Below are positions 23,023-31,427 of a stretch of DNA of 33,522 bases, in pieces. The notes below the pieces were generated by a model that saw only the letters and a list, made by a program, of their open reading frames with translations, made no database searches and was not told the origin of the DNA. The translations under genes were made by a program, and so were the position numbers. The first letter of the stretch is position 1; each line of letters starts with the position of its first letter. Source of the DNA: Gammaproteobacteria bacterium (GTDB taxonomy: Bacteria; Pseudomonadota; Gammaproteobacteria; Steroidobacterales; Steroidobacteraceae); NCBI GenBank assembly GCA_027366635.1, contig DAHXNE010000065.1, forward strand, positions 1 through 33,522. Direction: 5' to 3'.

Positions 23023-24795
23023 TTACTCGGGGCGGGAGGTCGCCGTCGCGCAGAAGGAATCCTCGCCCTCGCCGCGAAACCGGCGGCCTGAGAAGGCCGA
23101 GGACGAGGAGGACGTCAACTCCAGTTCCTCGTCCCCGTAGAGATCGCCGCTACCGTAGGTGCACCCAAAGCTGAGAATTGCGTCACGCGTTTCGGCGTCA
23201 TCCACGCCGGTTGCGATCGGCATCAATCCCAGTGCGGCCGCCATCTCGATGCCCGCCCGGCACACCCGGCCGGCGACCGCATCAGTGCGCAGCGCCGTAA
23301 CCCAGGCGCGGTCGAGTTGCAGACCGGAAATAGGGGCGCGCGCGAGTGCATCGAGCGAGCCTATGCCGCGGCCCACTTCATCGACGATCAGTCGAACACC
23401 GAGGCGCTTGAGCGCTGTGGACTGGGCGGGGTCACGCGTCACGAAGACTTTCTCGGCGATTCGAAGCTCGAGTCGATGGGCGGGAACACCGCCTTCGGTG
23501 ACGAGTCGTGTGACGTCGCTAAGAAACACCTCATCGAGTACGTGGTGGCGAAGTGCGCCGAAGGAGATACAGACCTCGGGAGCGCAGTGGCCGGCCAGTA
23601 CGGCGAAGTCGCTGCGCAGCTGCGCGAATACGGCCTGGGAAAGAGTAGTGGCCAGTCCGGTCGCCGTGGCTACCCGGAGGAATTCCGCCGGCCGGATCTC
23701 GCCGCGCAGCGGATGGGTCCAGCGCAGATAGCCCACCCAGGCAACCAGACGGCCGGTGGCTAGCTCGTGACGACCGGCATAGCGCAGGCGGATGTCACCA
23801 TTGGCGATGGCATTGCGCAGCTCGCGCGTTAGATCGATGCGTGTCAGAGCGCGCAGCTTCATCGTGTCCGTGAAGAAGCGGATGCCCAGTGCAGACGCAC
23901 CCGTCTGGCGCGCCTCGAACGCTGCCGCCCGCGCCTGCTCCAACAGAAGCTGCGGTGTGGAGGTGTCCCGGTCACGAAGGGCGACACCGGCACAGGGCCG
24001 CAGATGAAATTGCGCCTCGCCGGTGTGAATGGGCTCGCGCAGACTCGTACAGATCGAGCTGACGCAACGCTCGATCGCGTCTCGATCGTCGCTTTCGATG
24101 ACCACGGCGAGCAGGCCTTCGCTCAGCTGGCCGAGGTACCACCGCGGACCACCGGCCGTGGAAGCGGGGTCCTCCCGCGGTGGCGGAAGCCTGCGAATCG
24201 CCGCGCTCATGACCTGCTCGCAGACCTCGGAGGCGAGTACTTGGGCAATATCCGCGATCCCATCCACGTGGATCATCGCGAGCGCGATCGGGGTCTCGCG
24301 CAGGGTTGCCCACGCCAGGGATTCCTTGAATCTCTGCAGAAATCCGTGCCGGTCGAGTTGGGGCGGGGTGCGAGTATGGGCATCCGGAAGGTCGCTCACG
24401 GCCTCGCCAGTCATCGGCCGGATGACGCACAGAACACGCTCCGATCCCTGCGGTGAGACTTGCGCGGTGTATTCGATGCCGCAACTGCTGAAGCGCGCGA
24501 TCATCGTCTCACCCTGGGCAATCGCTTTGCGCGCGAGTTGCTTGATCAGAGTAGTGATGCGCGCCGGCCAAGTCGCGTCCAGCGCTTTGCCAATTGCGTG
24601 CGCCCGAGGCTTGAGGGCTGAGGTTCCGCTTCCGCCGCCGTGCGCCAGAAGAATGCCGTCGCGCCCGAGGAGCAGGACGAGATCGGGCAGTGCCTCGATC
24701 AGCACGTCGGCGCTGTATGGACCTGTTGCACGCGACGCTGCGTCAAAGTCGGCGGCGAGGGTGGGAGTGGCCACAGTGTAGGGGAGGGCGGGCAT
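23023..24795 (-). CDS. Degenerate PAS-GGDEF-EAL protein
   Basis: This 590-residue protein has a PAS-like N-terminal domain (about 20-130), a GGDEF-like domain (about 147-320) and an EAL-like domain (about 322-560). All catalytic signatures are lost: the GGDEF position reads LGQLSEGLLAV, EAL reads WVGYL in VAWVGYLRWTHPLRG, DDFG is DEVG and the KxD lysine is replaced (LQLDRAWV). The protein is thus unlikely to make or break cyclic di-GMP. It may bind nucleotide or partner proteins, as other degenerate members do. The C-terminus ends in acidic-Ser-rich sequence (GDEELELTSSSSS). The ATG at 24795 (MPALPYT) was preferred over the upstream extension to 25038, which runs through an AT-rich promoter-like zone. 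No transmembrane segment is seen. Confidence 0.85.
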   Translation of the reverse strand: MPALPYTVATPTLAADFDAASRATGPYSADVLIEALPDLVLLLGRDGILLAHGGGSGTSALKPRAHAIGKALDATWPARITTLIKQLARKAIAQGETMIARFSSCGIEYTAQVSPQGSERVLCVIRPMTGEAVSDLPDAHTRTPPQLDRHGFLQRFKESLAWATLRETPIALAMIHVDGIADIAQVLASEVCEQVMSAAIRRLPPPREDPASTAGGPRWYLGQLSEGLLAVVIESDDRDAIERCVSSICTSLREPIHTGEAQFHLRPCAGVALRDRDTSTPQLLLEQARAAAFEARQTGASALGIRFFTDTMKLRALTRIDLTRELRNAIANGDIRLRYAGRHELATGRLVAWVGYLRWTHPLRGEIRPAEFLRVATATGLATTLSQAVFAQLRSDFAVLAGHCAPEVCISFGALRHHVLDEVFLSDVTRLVTEGGVPAHRLELRIAEKVFVTRDPAQSTALKRLGVRLIVDEVGRGIGSLDALARAPISGLQLDRAWVTALRTDAVAGRVCRAGIEMAAALGLMPIATGVDDAETRDAILSFGCTYGSGDLYGDEELELTSSSSSAFSGRRFRGEGEDSFCATATSRPE

Positions 24796-24906
24796 GGGGA
24801 CTCTCGAGGAACGATCCCGCAGTGGCCGCGAGGGCGGCCGCCGATCGTTCTTTGGTGTCGAAGAGTACTTAAGTCGAAACCGCGGAAAGGTGCGCAATAT
24901 CTGGAA

Positions 24907-24935
24907 AATGAAAGAGAAAAGTCTTATTATGTCAA
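24907..24935 (-). promoter_or_regulatory. Weak putative promoter for the PAS-GGDEF-EAL gene
   Basis: On the minus strand a perfect TTGACA lies at 24935-24930, followed after 17 bases by TTCATT at 24912-24907, only a weak -10. The surrounding 60 bases are strikingly AT-rich between two GC-rich genes that start divergently at 24795 and 25045, so promoters for both are expected here. Confidence 0.33.
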
Positions 24936-25044
24936 ATTGTTCCCAAAATTCACGCGCACTGGAACTCCGGAGCGGATGTTCGAGTCGCGACCGGTCGTGG
25001 CGGGGATCGCCGGGGCGGCAACTGGGATGCGCTACCATTGATCG

Positions 25045-26193
25045 ATGAAATCCTCGGATAGTGCGCAGCGTGACGCCGGTGGCGCCGGTTCAGTCGAATC
25101 ATGGCTGGTTGCGGCAGGACGGGACCGCCGGCCCGGAGCGCCGCTCAACGTGCCGCCCTGGCCGGCATCGAATTTCATCCTGGGTGATCATCGGACGTAT
25201 TCGCGTTCGGACGCGACGCCGGGCTGGGAAGCGCTTGAGGAGATTGTCGGAGGTTTGGAAGGCGGTGCTTCGGTCGCGTTTGCTTCGGGCATGGCGGCGA
25301 TCGCGGCGATATTCGATCAACTTCCCGCCGGCTCGGTCATCGTCTTGCCGGACGACGGCTACCAGGGCGTAGGCGGACTTGCCCAAGCGGGTGCGAGTCA
25401 TGGCCGTTGGACCGTGCGCCGCCTTACGGTTACCGATACCGCGGGTTGGGTAGCGGCGTGCGCTAGTGCGGACCTGATCTGGCTCGAGTCGATGTCGAAC
25501 CCGCTGCTGGCCGTGCCTGATCTGGACATTATCTGTGCAGCGCCGCGCAAGCGTGGAGCAATCCTGGCCGTGGACAACACATTCGCGACCCCGCTCAATC
25601 AGCGTCCCCTGGCGCTCGGTGCCGATCTTGCCATGCAGTCTGTGACCAAATTCATCGGGGGGCACTCGGATTTGCTCGGGGGAGTGGTCACGGCGCGCGA
25701 GCCGCGCCTCGTCGCGGCGTTACGTCAGGCCCGCGGGCTCGCGGGCGCGACACCGGGCACACTGGAGACGTTTCTGGCGGTCCGCGGGGCTCGGACGTTG
25801 GCATTGCGGCTTGAGCGGGCGCAGCGCAACGCGATGCAACTGGCCGAGCGTCTCGCGCAGCATCCAAACGTCGAGCTGACTCGCTATCCGGGACTGCCGA
25901 GCCACCCGACTCACGAGGCAGCACGGCGCCTGCTCGATGGGTTCGGCACGATTATCTGCTTCGACGTGCGCGGTACCGCCGCCGTCGCCGATGCGGTGTG
26001 CGGCGGCCTGCGGCTGATCCAACATGCCACCAGCCTCGGTGCGGTCGAGTCCACCATCGAGCGACGGGCCCGGGTGCCGGGACAGGAACACCTGCCGCCG
26101 TCGTTGCTGCGCCTGAGCGTGGGAATCGAGGCGGTCGAGGACCTGTGGCGCGATCTGGATCACGCGCTGCGGGACGCCGCGGCTCGCGGCTGA
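25045..26193 (+). CDS. Cystathionine gamma-synthase-like PLP enzyme
   Basis: This 382-residue enzyme is of the Cys/Met-metabolism PLP-dependent family. It has YSRSDATPGWEALEE and the FASGMAAIAA phosphate-binding block, DNTFATP (the Asp pairing with the pyridine nitrogen), then QSVTKFIGGHSDLLGG with Lys202 as the PLP-binding lysine. The C-terminal LRLSVGIEAVEDL is typical of the family. Members make or cleave cystathionine, methionine or homocysteine; sequence alone does not decide among gamma-synthase, gamma-lyase and O-acylhomoserine sulfhydrylase. No Shine-Dalgarno sequence is visible before the ATG (25045). It is divergent from the GGDEF/EAL gene and is followed 72 bases later by a glutathione S-transferase gene on the same strand, hinting at shared sulfur metabolism. 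Confidence 0.88.
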   Translation: MKSSDSAQRDAGGAGSVESWLVAAGRDRRPGAPLNVPPWPASNFILGDHRTYSRSDATPGWEALEEIVGGLEGGASVAFASGMAAIAAIFDQLPAGSVIVLPDDGYQGVGGLAQAGASHGRWTVRRLTVTDTAGWVAACASADLIWLESMSNPLLAVPDLDIICAAPRKRGAILAVDNTFATPLNQRPLALGADLAMQSVTKFIGGHSDLLGGVVTAREPRLVAALRQARGLAGATPGTLETFLAVRGARTLALRLERAQRNAMQLAERLAQHPNVELTRYPGLPSHPTHEAARRLLDGFGTIICFDVRGTAAVADAVCGGLRLIQHATSLGAVESTIERRARVPGQEHLPPSLLRLSVGIEAVEDLWRDLDHALRDAAARG

Positions 26194-26265
26194 TTCGGGC
26201 ACGCGCGCCGAGAAGATTATGGCGCGCACTTGCTGCGCTGGTGGGAATGTTCCGGGGGTGCACTG

Positions 26266-26997
26266 ATGCGCTATGAGCTGTATTACTGGCCGACGATTCA
26301 GGGACGCGGTGAATTCATCCGACTCGCGCTCGAGGAGGCCGGGTGCGAGTACGAGGATGTGGCCCGCCGTACGGGCAGAGGATCAGGTGTCCATCGGCTG
26401 ATGCGCATGCTCGCGGGACGGGATGCCGGAGACTTGCCGTTCGCGCCGCCGATCCTCAAGGCCGGACCGAGGGTCTTGGCGCAGACCGCGAATATTCTGT
26501 ACTTTCTCGGAACGCGGCATGGCTTGGCGCCCAGGCAAGAGCGCCTGCGGCTGTGGACACAACAGCTGCAACTGACAATCGGCGACTTCGTCGATGAGGT
26601 ACACGATACCCATCATCCAATCGCCTCCGGGTTGTACTACGAGGAGCAAAAGCCGGAGGCGCGGCGGCGTACTCGGAATTTTCTCGACGATCGTTTGCCG
26701 AAGTACCTGGATTACTTCGAGCGGGTGCTGGCGCGCAACCCGAGGGGCGGGAATTGGCTCGCGGGCGCTCGAATGACCTACGCCGATCTGTCAATGTTCC
26801 AGGTTCTCGTCGGTCTCGGCTACGCGTTTCCGACCACGATGCGCCGTGCTGGGCCGCGGTATCGGCGCCTCGAGGCGCTGCGGCGGGCTGTCGAAGCGCG
26901 ACCGCGCATCCATGCCTACCTACAGTCAGATCGACGTTTACCTTTCAGCGAAGAGGGCATTTTCCGCCATTATCGACAGCTCGAGGCCGGACGCTGA
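26266..26997 (+). CDS. Glutathione S-transferase family protein
   Basis: This 243-residue protein starts MRYELYYWPTIQGRGEFIR. The tyrosine-rich N-terminal thioredoxin-like domain includes Tyr5 or Tyr6 as the likely glutathione-activating residue, and the PPILK cis-proline block follows (about residues 64-68). QTANILYFLG leads into an all-helical C-terminal domain (LPKYLDYFERVL, MTYADLSMFQVL). This fits Sigma/Alpha-like GST architecture, with a slightly extended C-terminus. It should conjugate or transfer via glutathione in the cytoplasm; the substrate is unknown. The ATG at 26266 has GGGGGTG upstream. An earlier in-frame start at 26230 adds a stretch with no fold. It is convergent with the patatin gene, 27 bases away. 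Confidence 0.85.
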   Translation: MRYELYYWPTIQGRGEFIRLALEEAGCEYEDVARRTGRGSGVHRLMRMLAGRDAGDLPFAPPILKAGPRVLAQTANILYFLGTRHGLAPRQERLRLWTQQLQLTIGDFVDEVHDTHHPIASGLYYEEQKPEARRRTRNFLDDRLPKYLDYFERVLARNPRGGNWLAGARMTYADLSMFQVLVGLGYAFPTTMRRAGPRYRRLEALRRAVEARPRIHAYLQSDRRLPFSEEGIFRHYRQLEAGR

Positions 26998-27024
26998 TTG
27001 CGGTCTGTGGCGTGCTGCAGCGTA

Positions 27025-28320
27025 TCAGCGAGTATTGGCGGGCGCGGGGCACGGCGGCGGCTGTCTGTGCGTGGCACGGTGGAAGCGGCCGACCCGATTG
27101 AGCACAGCGAGTGCCGTGCTCCAGACTTTGTGCTCGCGCGCGCAGCGCTCCCCGTAGATGAACAGGGCCCTCATGGCCGCCGGCTCCAGATCCGCGGCAG
27201 TGCCCTCGAGCGGGTAACTGGCCGGGATACCGGTGACCTTCAGGTCGGCACCTTGCCGCTGGGCAAACGCATCGGCTAGCTTCACGCGGGATCTGGAGTC
27301 GCTCACCAGGACCGTGTCGGCGCTGCGAACGAGGATCGCGGTCGTGCTGTTGGGTGTGGTCTGCGGTCGCTCGCGCAGGTGACCGTTGATGATGAGATAG
27401 ACGTGGGCGCCGTCCAGGAGTTTGATCCGTCCGGGAAGGATCGTGACCACTCCCGGCGCGAACAGGAATGTCGAGCTGGCCGAGCCGTCGACCTGCATCT
27501 CGTCGAAGCGTTTGCCGCCGGCTTTCACCGGAATCAGCACCGGCGGAAAATCGCCCGGTATGCTTGCCGAGGCGACGAGCACTGTGCGAAACAGCCGCAA
27601 TGCGCGCGGACCGCCCCGGGCTGCAATCGCGCCCATGTTCCAGACCACGGCTTGGCCGGTATCGAGATCGGTCGTCGCCACGAGTAGCAGCCGGCCTCGC
27701 GCCGCCTGCGCCGCTACCGCGCGCACCAACTTTGGCGTTGCATAGCGGTCCACCAACTGCCGAAGCGGAGCGCCGCGATACAGGCTCCAGCCAAATAGCG
27801 CGCCGAACCAACCGAACATCCTGCGCGTGAGCAGGCGCATTGCCTTGGGACGCCCAAAGGCGGCCGCCAGTGCTTCGTCCCAATGAGGCCCGAGAAACGC
27901 AAACGGAGCGATCAACGCCCCGACGCTGACACCGGTGACGATCTGAAACGGCGGCCGTGTCCCAAGTTGCGACCAGCCGGCGAGCACTCCGGCGCCGTAT
28001 GCCCCGGCGCCACCACCACCGGACAAGACCAGAATATCGACCGGGTGGCCGGCGGCGGAGCGCTCGACCCCCGAGAGGTGGATGGCTGCCCAGCGACGGA
28101 ATTGCCGTACGCTCATCTCTCCGGCCCAGCGGATTTGTGCTGGGAAGCCGGGAACACGAGCGCTCGAATAATCAGCCGGCGGTGCCGGTCGGCGGCTCAG
28201 CGACGCGCACCCGGCCATCAGCGCAAGCGCTGCCAAGCAGGCGCCGATTGCCTTGAGCGTGCGGGCCGTGGGCGGTGGCGCCGCGCGATCTCCCGCCAGT
28301 TCGGGTCGCCGATCAGACAT
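27025..28320 (-). CDS. Patatin-like phospholipase, lipoprotein
   Basis: This 431-residue patatin-family serine hydrolase has a lipoprotein signal: lipobox LMAGC with Cys38. The oxyanion-loop GGGGAGAYGAG lies near residue 100, the nucleophile motif GVSVG has Ser132, and the Asp of the Ser-Asp dyad is Asp278 in VDGSASS. It should cleave acyl groups from phospholipids at an envelope membrane. The N-terminal 25 residues before the hydrophobic stretch are longer than usual for a lipoprotein signal peptide, so a start a little further downstream is conceivable. It is convergent with the GST gene. The ACT gene lies about 410 bases upstream on the same strand. Family and catalytic residues are clear. 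Confidence 0.88.
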   Translation of the reverse strand: MSDRRPELAGDRAAPPPTARTLKAIGACLAALALMAGCASLSRRPAPPADYSSARVPGFPAQIRWAGEMSVRQFRRWAAIHLSGVERSAAGHPVDILVLSGGGGAGAYGAGVLAGWSQLGTRPPFQIVTGVSVGALIAPFAFLGPHWDEALAAAFGRPKAMRLLTRRMFGWFGALFGWSLYRGAPLRQLVDRYATPKLVRAVAAQAARGRLLLVATTDLDTGQAVVWNMGAIAARGGPRALRLFRTVLVASASIPGDFPPVLIPVKAGGKRFDEMQVDGSASSTFLFAPGVVTILPGRIKLLDGAHVYLIINGHLRERPQTTPNSTTAILVRSADTVLVSDSRSRVKLADAFAQRQGADLKVTGIPASYPLEGTAADLEPAAMRALFIYGERCAREHKVWSTALAVLNRVGRFHRATHRQPPPCPAPANTR

Positions 28321-28731
28321 GGTGCAACGGCTGGTTTCAGTCCTCAACAAAATCGCGCGCAATAGCCCAGCGCCATCCGTAGACGAGCGGCGCCGGCGAC
28401 CGGCAGCCAATCGTCGGGTGCGGCGCCGAGCCGCGCTATATTTGCGCGTCGCACGGGCTTCGAACTATAGGTATTTTCCGTGCCTGCGGCCGCCGCGACG
28501 GCGGTTGCGAGTTTCACTCTCCCGTAGCGCTCGGGGCGGCGTCAACTCATGTGGGAGTTTCCTGGCGACAGTACGCGGCCGAGACTCCAAAGGCGAGCTC
28601 GGCGCTGTGCCGCTGGCCGTGAACGGATCGACGCACTTGGGCTTTGAGGCGACCGTTCGATGAGCGCGATGCCGTTGCGGCCGATCGGCTCCCCACGACT
28701 TCGGCACAGGCGCTCCGGCGGGCCCAGAGCG
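28321..28731. other. Gene-free region between patatin and ACT genes
   Basis: No protein-like frame is seen in these 411 bases. The only AT-richer piece, near 28465-28485 on the minus strand, has TATAGT and could serve as a -10 for the patatin gene, but no matching -35 is found. Confidence 0.35.
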
Positions 28732-29001
28732 TCAAAGATGGTGCCAGTAGGCGTTCTCGATGGCCGGAATCTCGCCGATCTTGGCGGCGATCAGGGAAAG
28801 ACGGCACTCCGGAAGGCCGGCGACATCGACGCGAATGTGCATTGTCTCGTCGGATCCGAACTCGGCGAGGACGCGGCGAGGTACGACGTTCAGCGTCTGG
28901 AAAAAGCTCACGACACGGGTGAGCACGCCGGGATCACAATCCGCCCGAACGCGCAGGCACAGCAGTTGCGTGACCTCTTGAATCGCTTTTTCTGTAACCA
29001 T
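28732..29001 (-). CDS. Orphan ACT-domain protein
   Basis: This 89-residue protein is nearly all one ACT domain: strand LLCLRVRADCDPGVLTRVV with the Asp-Pro-Gly turn typical of the fold, a helix, two strands (RRVLAEFGSDETMHIRVDVAG), the second helix and a last strand ending AYWHHL. ACT domains bind amino acids and dimerise; the size and layout resemble the small regulatory subunit of acetohydroxyacid synthase (IlvM/IlvN type). No large-subunit gene is present in the window, so the partner is unknown. The ATG at 29001 follows a short spacer without a strong Shine-Dalgarno sequence. A perfect hairpin (29050-29072) lies about 50 bases upstream. The domain is certain enough; assigning it as ilvM would be a guess. 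Confidence 0.8.
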   Translation of the reverse strand: MVTEKAIQEVTQLLCLRVRADCDPGVLTRVVSFFQTLNVVPRRVLAEFGSDETMHIRVDVAGLPECRLSLIAAKIGEIPAIENAYWHHL

Positions 29002-29678
29002 GGATACTCGCTCTCATCTCAATCCGATCCGAACCGAACACGCGACAACCCCGGCTTTCGGCGAAAGCCGGGCGTCTAATGAGCTCGATGGCGTGCAGGA
29101 GAGTATCCATGGTGCCGACAGCCGGGATTATGCGTTCTGCGGTCCAAAAAGTCACGCCGCGTGCCGCTGCCGCGTTGGACGGCATGTCGGGAAGACGATA
29201 GACAGCGATCTTGCGCCGCCTCTATGCGAAACGGCGCCAACGCCCATCGCTTTGCTGCCGCAACCCGCCGGCGCGGACGGGGAATTGGAGCTTGGTGAGT
29301 GCAGCGCGATTTGCATGCGGCGGTTGAGCGCTTGTGCCGGAAGGTTCGGCGCGTGCCCAGTTGTGCATGGCCGCCGGGCCGGCGGCCATCAAATGAAAGC
29401 CCCCGGCGCAACGATGCGGCGCGGTCGCCCAATCGTCAACGCACGAGCAACCTACAGAACGGGGCGGCGAGGCTGAGCCCGCCGATCCCTCATGCCTTCA
29501 GGCCGGCGGCCGAGCAGTCGTTCAAGACCGTTCGGTTCGCAGTGCACCGTCTGGCTGAGCGCGGTAGTTGCGATTGCGGTGAGGCACCGTCGGCCGGGGG
29601 ACGGACGGGGTCGAATGCCGTACGCAGAACTACCAATGGCGGCGGCGTTCTGTGGGGATGTAGCATTGTCTTTTTTAC
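29002..29678. other. Gene-poor region between ACT and PAS genes
   Basis: About 680 bases without a frame that resembles protein on either strand. It contains the 10-bp hairpin at 29050-29072 near its left end. Just before the PAS gene is a short T-rich segment (29664-29680) that could be part of a promoter. Confidence 0.4.
29050..29072. repeat. Perfect 10-bp hairpin upstream of the ACT gene
   Basis: CCCGGCTTTC (29050-29059) and its exact complement GAAAGCCGGG (29063-29072) surround the three-base loop GGC. No T-run follows on either strand. It sits in the leader or promoter region of the ACT gene. Confidence 0.65.
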
Positions 29679-30101
29679 ATGTATATCGTGGCAATGCACT
29701 GCTCGGAAAACGCAAGTCCACCCGGCAGGATCCAGGACGGCGGTGGCGCCGCACTCATCGTTGATGAGTCGGGGACTATCCGGTTCGCCACCGACCGAGC
29801 CTGTGCCATGCTTGGCTACGTGCCAGGCGAACTCGAAGGGCGAAGTGTGGAGCTGCTGGTGCCCAGACGACTTCGCCTGGCACATATCGGGCATCGCCTG
29901 TGCTTTACGGATGAGCGACGGACACGGACGATGGGAGCGGGGCTCGAGCTGTTCGCGCAGCGCAAGGATGATGTGGAAATCGCGGTTGACATCAGCCTGA
30001 CTCCGATACAGCGTGGACTTGAAACGCTGATGATCGTGGTGATGCGGCTGCGAACCGCGGATTTGGCGCCCGGCACGCGGGCAGGTTCGGCAAGCCCCTA
30101 A
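29679..30101 (+). CDS. Single-domain PAS protein
   Basis: This 140-residue protein is a PAS domain with short tails: LIVDESGTIRFATDRACAML, then GYVPGELEGRSVELLVP, HIGHRL, MGAGLELFAQRKDDVEIAVDISLTPI, the standard order of a PAS-fold sensor. No kinase, GGDEF or HTH output domain is attached, so it may be a truncated gene or act through a partner. The ATG at 29679 or the next one at 29694 has no clear ribosome binding site. The stop codon TAA (30099-30101) coincides with the left end of the IS630-type element. Joining the flanks across the element still reads TAA, so the insertion did not by itself create the stop. Confidence 0.65.
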   Translation: MYIVAMHCSENASPPGRIQDGGGAALIVDESGTIRFATDRACAMLGYVPGELEGRSVELLVPRRLRLAHIGHRLCFTDERRTRTMGAGLELFAQRKDDVEIAVDISLTPIQRGLETLMIVVMRLRTADLAPGTRAGSASP

Positions 30102-30131
30102 GTACCTAAGTCCATAAATACGATGACGTAT
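30101..30131 (+). repeat. IS630 left terminal inverted repeat
   Basis: AGTAC at the outer end and TGACGTAT at the inner end pair with the right repeat (31341-31371, reversed); 22 of 31 positions agree. Confidence 0.75.
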
Positions 30132-30187
30132 AATTGTGGCATATATCCATCTCCTATGGCACCCTTGGGAGCCAGGGAGGGAGGTAT

Positions 30188-31337
30188 ATGCCCAGAAAAT
30201 GCCCATACCGCATCGACTTATCGGACGCTGAACGAGCGAGGCTCGAGGCCACGGCCCGGAAATATACGTCACCGTATCGGGACGTCATCCGCGCCAGGAT
30301 CGTGCTGTACGCCGCCGAGGGGCTCGACAACGACACCATTGCGGCGCGCCTGGATACCCCGCGACAGATTGTCAGCAAGTGGCGCAAGCGCTTCTTCCGA
30401 GAACGTCTACAGGGTTTGGAGGAAGGCTCGCGCACCGGGCGCCCAGCGCTCTTTTCCCCCCAGCGTCGTCGTCGCCATTAAGGCCCTGGCCTGTCAGCTG
30501 CCATATGAGTCGCAGGTGCCGCTCTCGCGCTGGAGCGTGCCGGAGATCCGCCGCGAGGCCATCGAGCGCGGCTTGGTCGCCTCGATCGGGCAAAGCACCC
30601 TGTGGCGCTGGCTTACCGAGGATGCGATCCGTCCGTGGTCGCACCGCACCTGGATCTTCCCGCGCGACCCGGCTTTCGAGCGCAAAGCCGGCAGGGTGCT
30701 GGACCTGTATCACGGGGAATGGGAAGGAAAACCCTTGAGCGAAGCTGATTGCATCCTCTCCACGGACGAGAAGACCAGCATCCAGGCTCGCCGCCGGATC
30801 CATCCCACCCTGCCTACGGCCCCTGCCCGCCCCATGCGCGTGGAGCACGAATATCAACGACGCGGTGCCTGGGCCTATCTGGCCGCGTGGGATGTCCGAC
30901 GTGCCAAGGTCTTTGGCCGCTGCGAAACCACGACCGGGCTCCGTCCCTTCGGCCGCCTCGTCGCCCAGGTCATGAGGCAAGAGCCCTATCGCTCCGCCCC
31001 GCGAGTGTTCTGGATCATGGATAACGGCTCCTCGCACCGCGGTCAAGCGTGCATCCGGCGCTTGCAGCGACGCTGGCCCACAATCATCCCGGTGCATACC
31101 CCGGTGCACGCCAGCTGGCTCAACCAGGTCGAGGTGTACTTCTCCGTCATCCAGCGCAAGGCGCTCACGCCCAATGACTTCCACTCCCTGGCTGAAGTCA
31201 AAGACCGCTTGCTGCGCTTCCAGGATCATTACGGCGCCGTCGCTCGCCCGTTCCAGTGGAAGTTCAGCCGCGAGGACCTCAGAACGCTGCTCGCGAAGAT
31301 CCACGCGCATGAGAAAACCTTCCGCAAGGCCGCCTGA
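30188..31337 (+). pseudogene. IS630-family transposase, one-base frameshift
   Basis: The first frame (30188-30481) gives the N-terminal helix-turn-helix part (YRIDLSDAERARLEATARKY, NDTIAARLDTPRQIVSKWRKRF). The second frame, continuing to 31337, gives the DDE catalytic domain. The catalytic residues are Asp in LSTDEKTSI, Asp in FWIMDNGSSH and Glu in LNQVEVYFSV, all present. The change of frame happens at TTTTCCCCCC (30452-30461): with five C instead of six the two halves join as one protein (RPALFSPSVVVAIKAL). This is either a real inactivating insertion of one C, a sequencing error in a homopolymer, or a slippage site used for programmed frameshifting. GGGAGGGAGG before the ATG is a strong ribosome binding site. 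Confidence 0.85.
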
Positions 31338-31340
31338 AGA

Positions 31341-31371
31341 ATACGTCACCGAACTTACGGGCCAGAGTACT
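31341..31371 (-). repeat. IS630 right terminal inverted repeat
   Basis: Read on the minus strand it begins AGTACTC and ends TGACGTAT, pairing with the left repeat at 30101-30131. It starts four bases after the transposase stop codon. Confidence 0.75.
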
Positions 31372-31427
31372 AAGTCTCGGTTGCCAAGGTCGCGCCAGCA
31401 GTTGCGAGCGCCTGATGGACGAGTTGG

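Larger units (their letters stand above)
30101..31370 (+). mobile_element. IS630-family insertion sequence
   Basis: An element of about 1270 bases is bounded by TA on both sides (30099-30100 and 31371-31372), as expected for IS630/Tc1-type transposition. Its ends are imperfect inverted repeats of 31 bases matching at 22 positions, with the identical parts AGTAC and TGACGTAT. It carries one transposase gene (30188-31337) that is split by a frameshift. The left end coincides with the stop codon of a PAS gene. Exact ends are uncertain by one or two bases, because the two repeats align one base out of register relative to the TA pair. Confidence 0.85.

Noticed and set aside
29050..29072. Possible intrinsic terminator
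   Set aside because: The stem is perfect but neither side is followed by a T-run; it is listed only as a hairpin.
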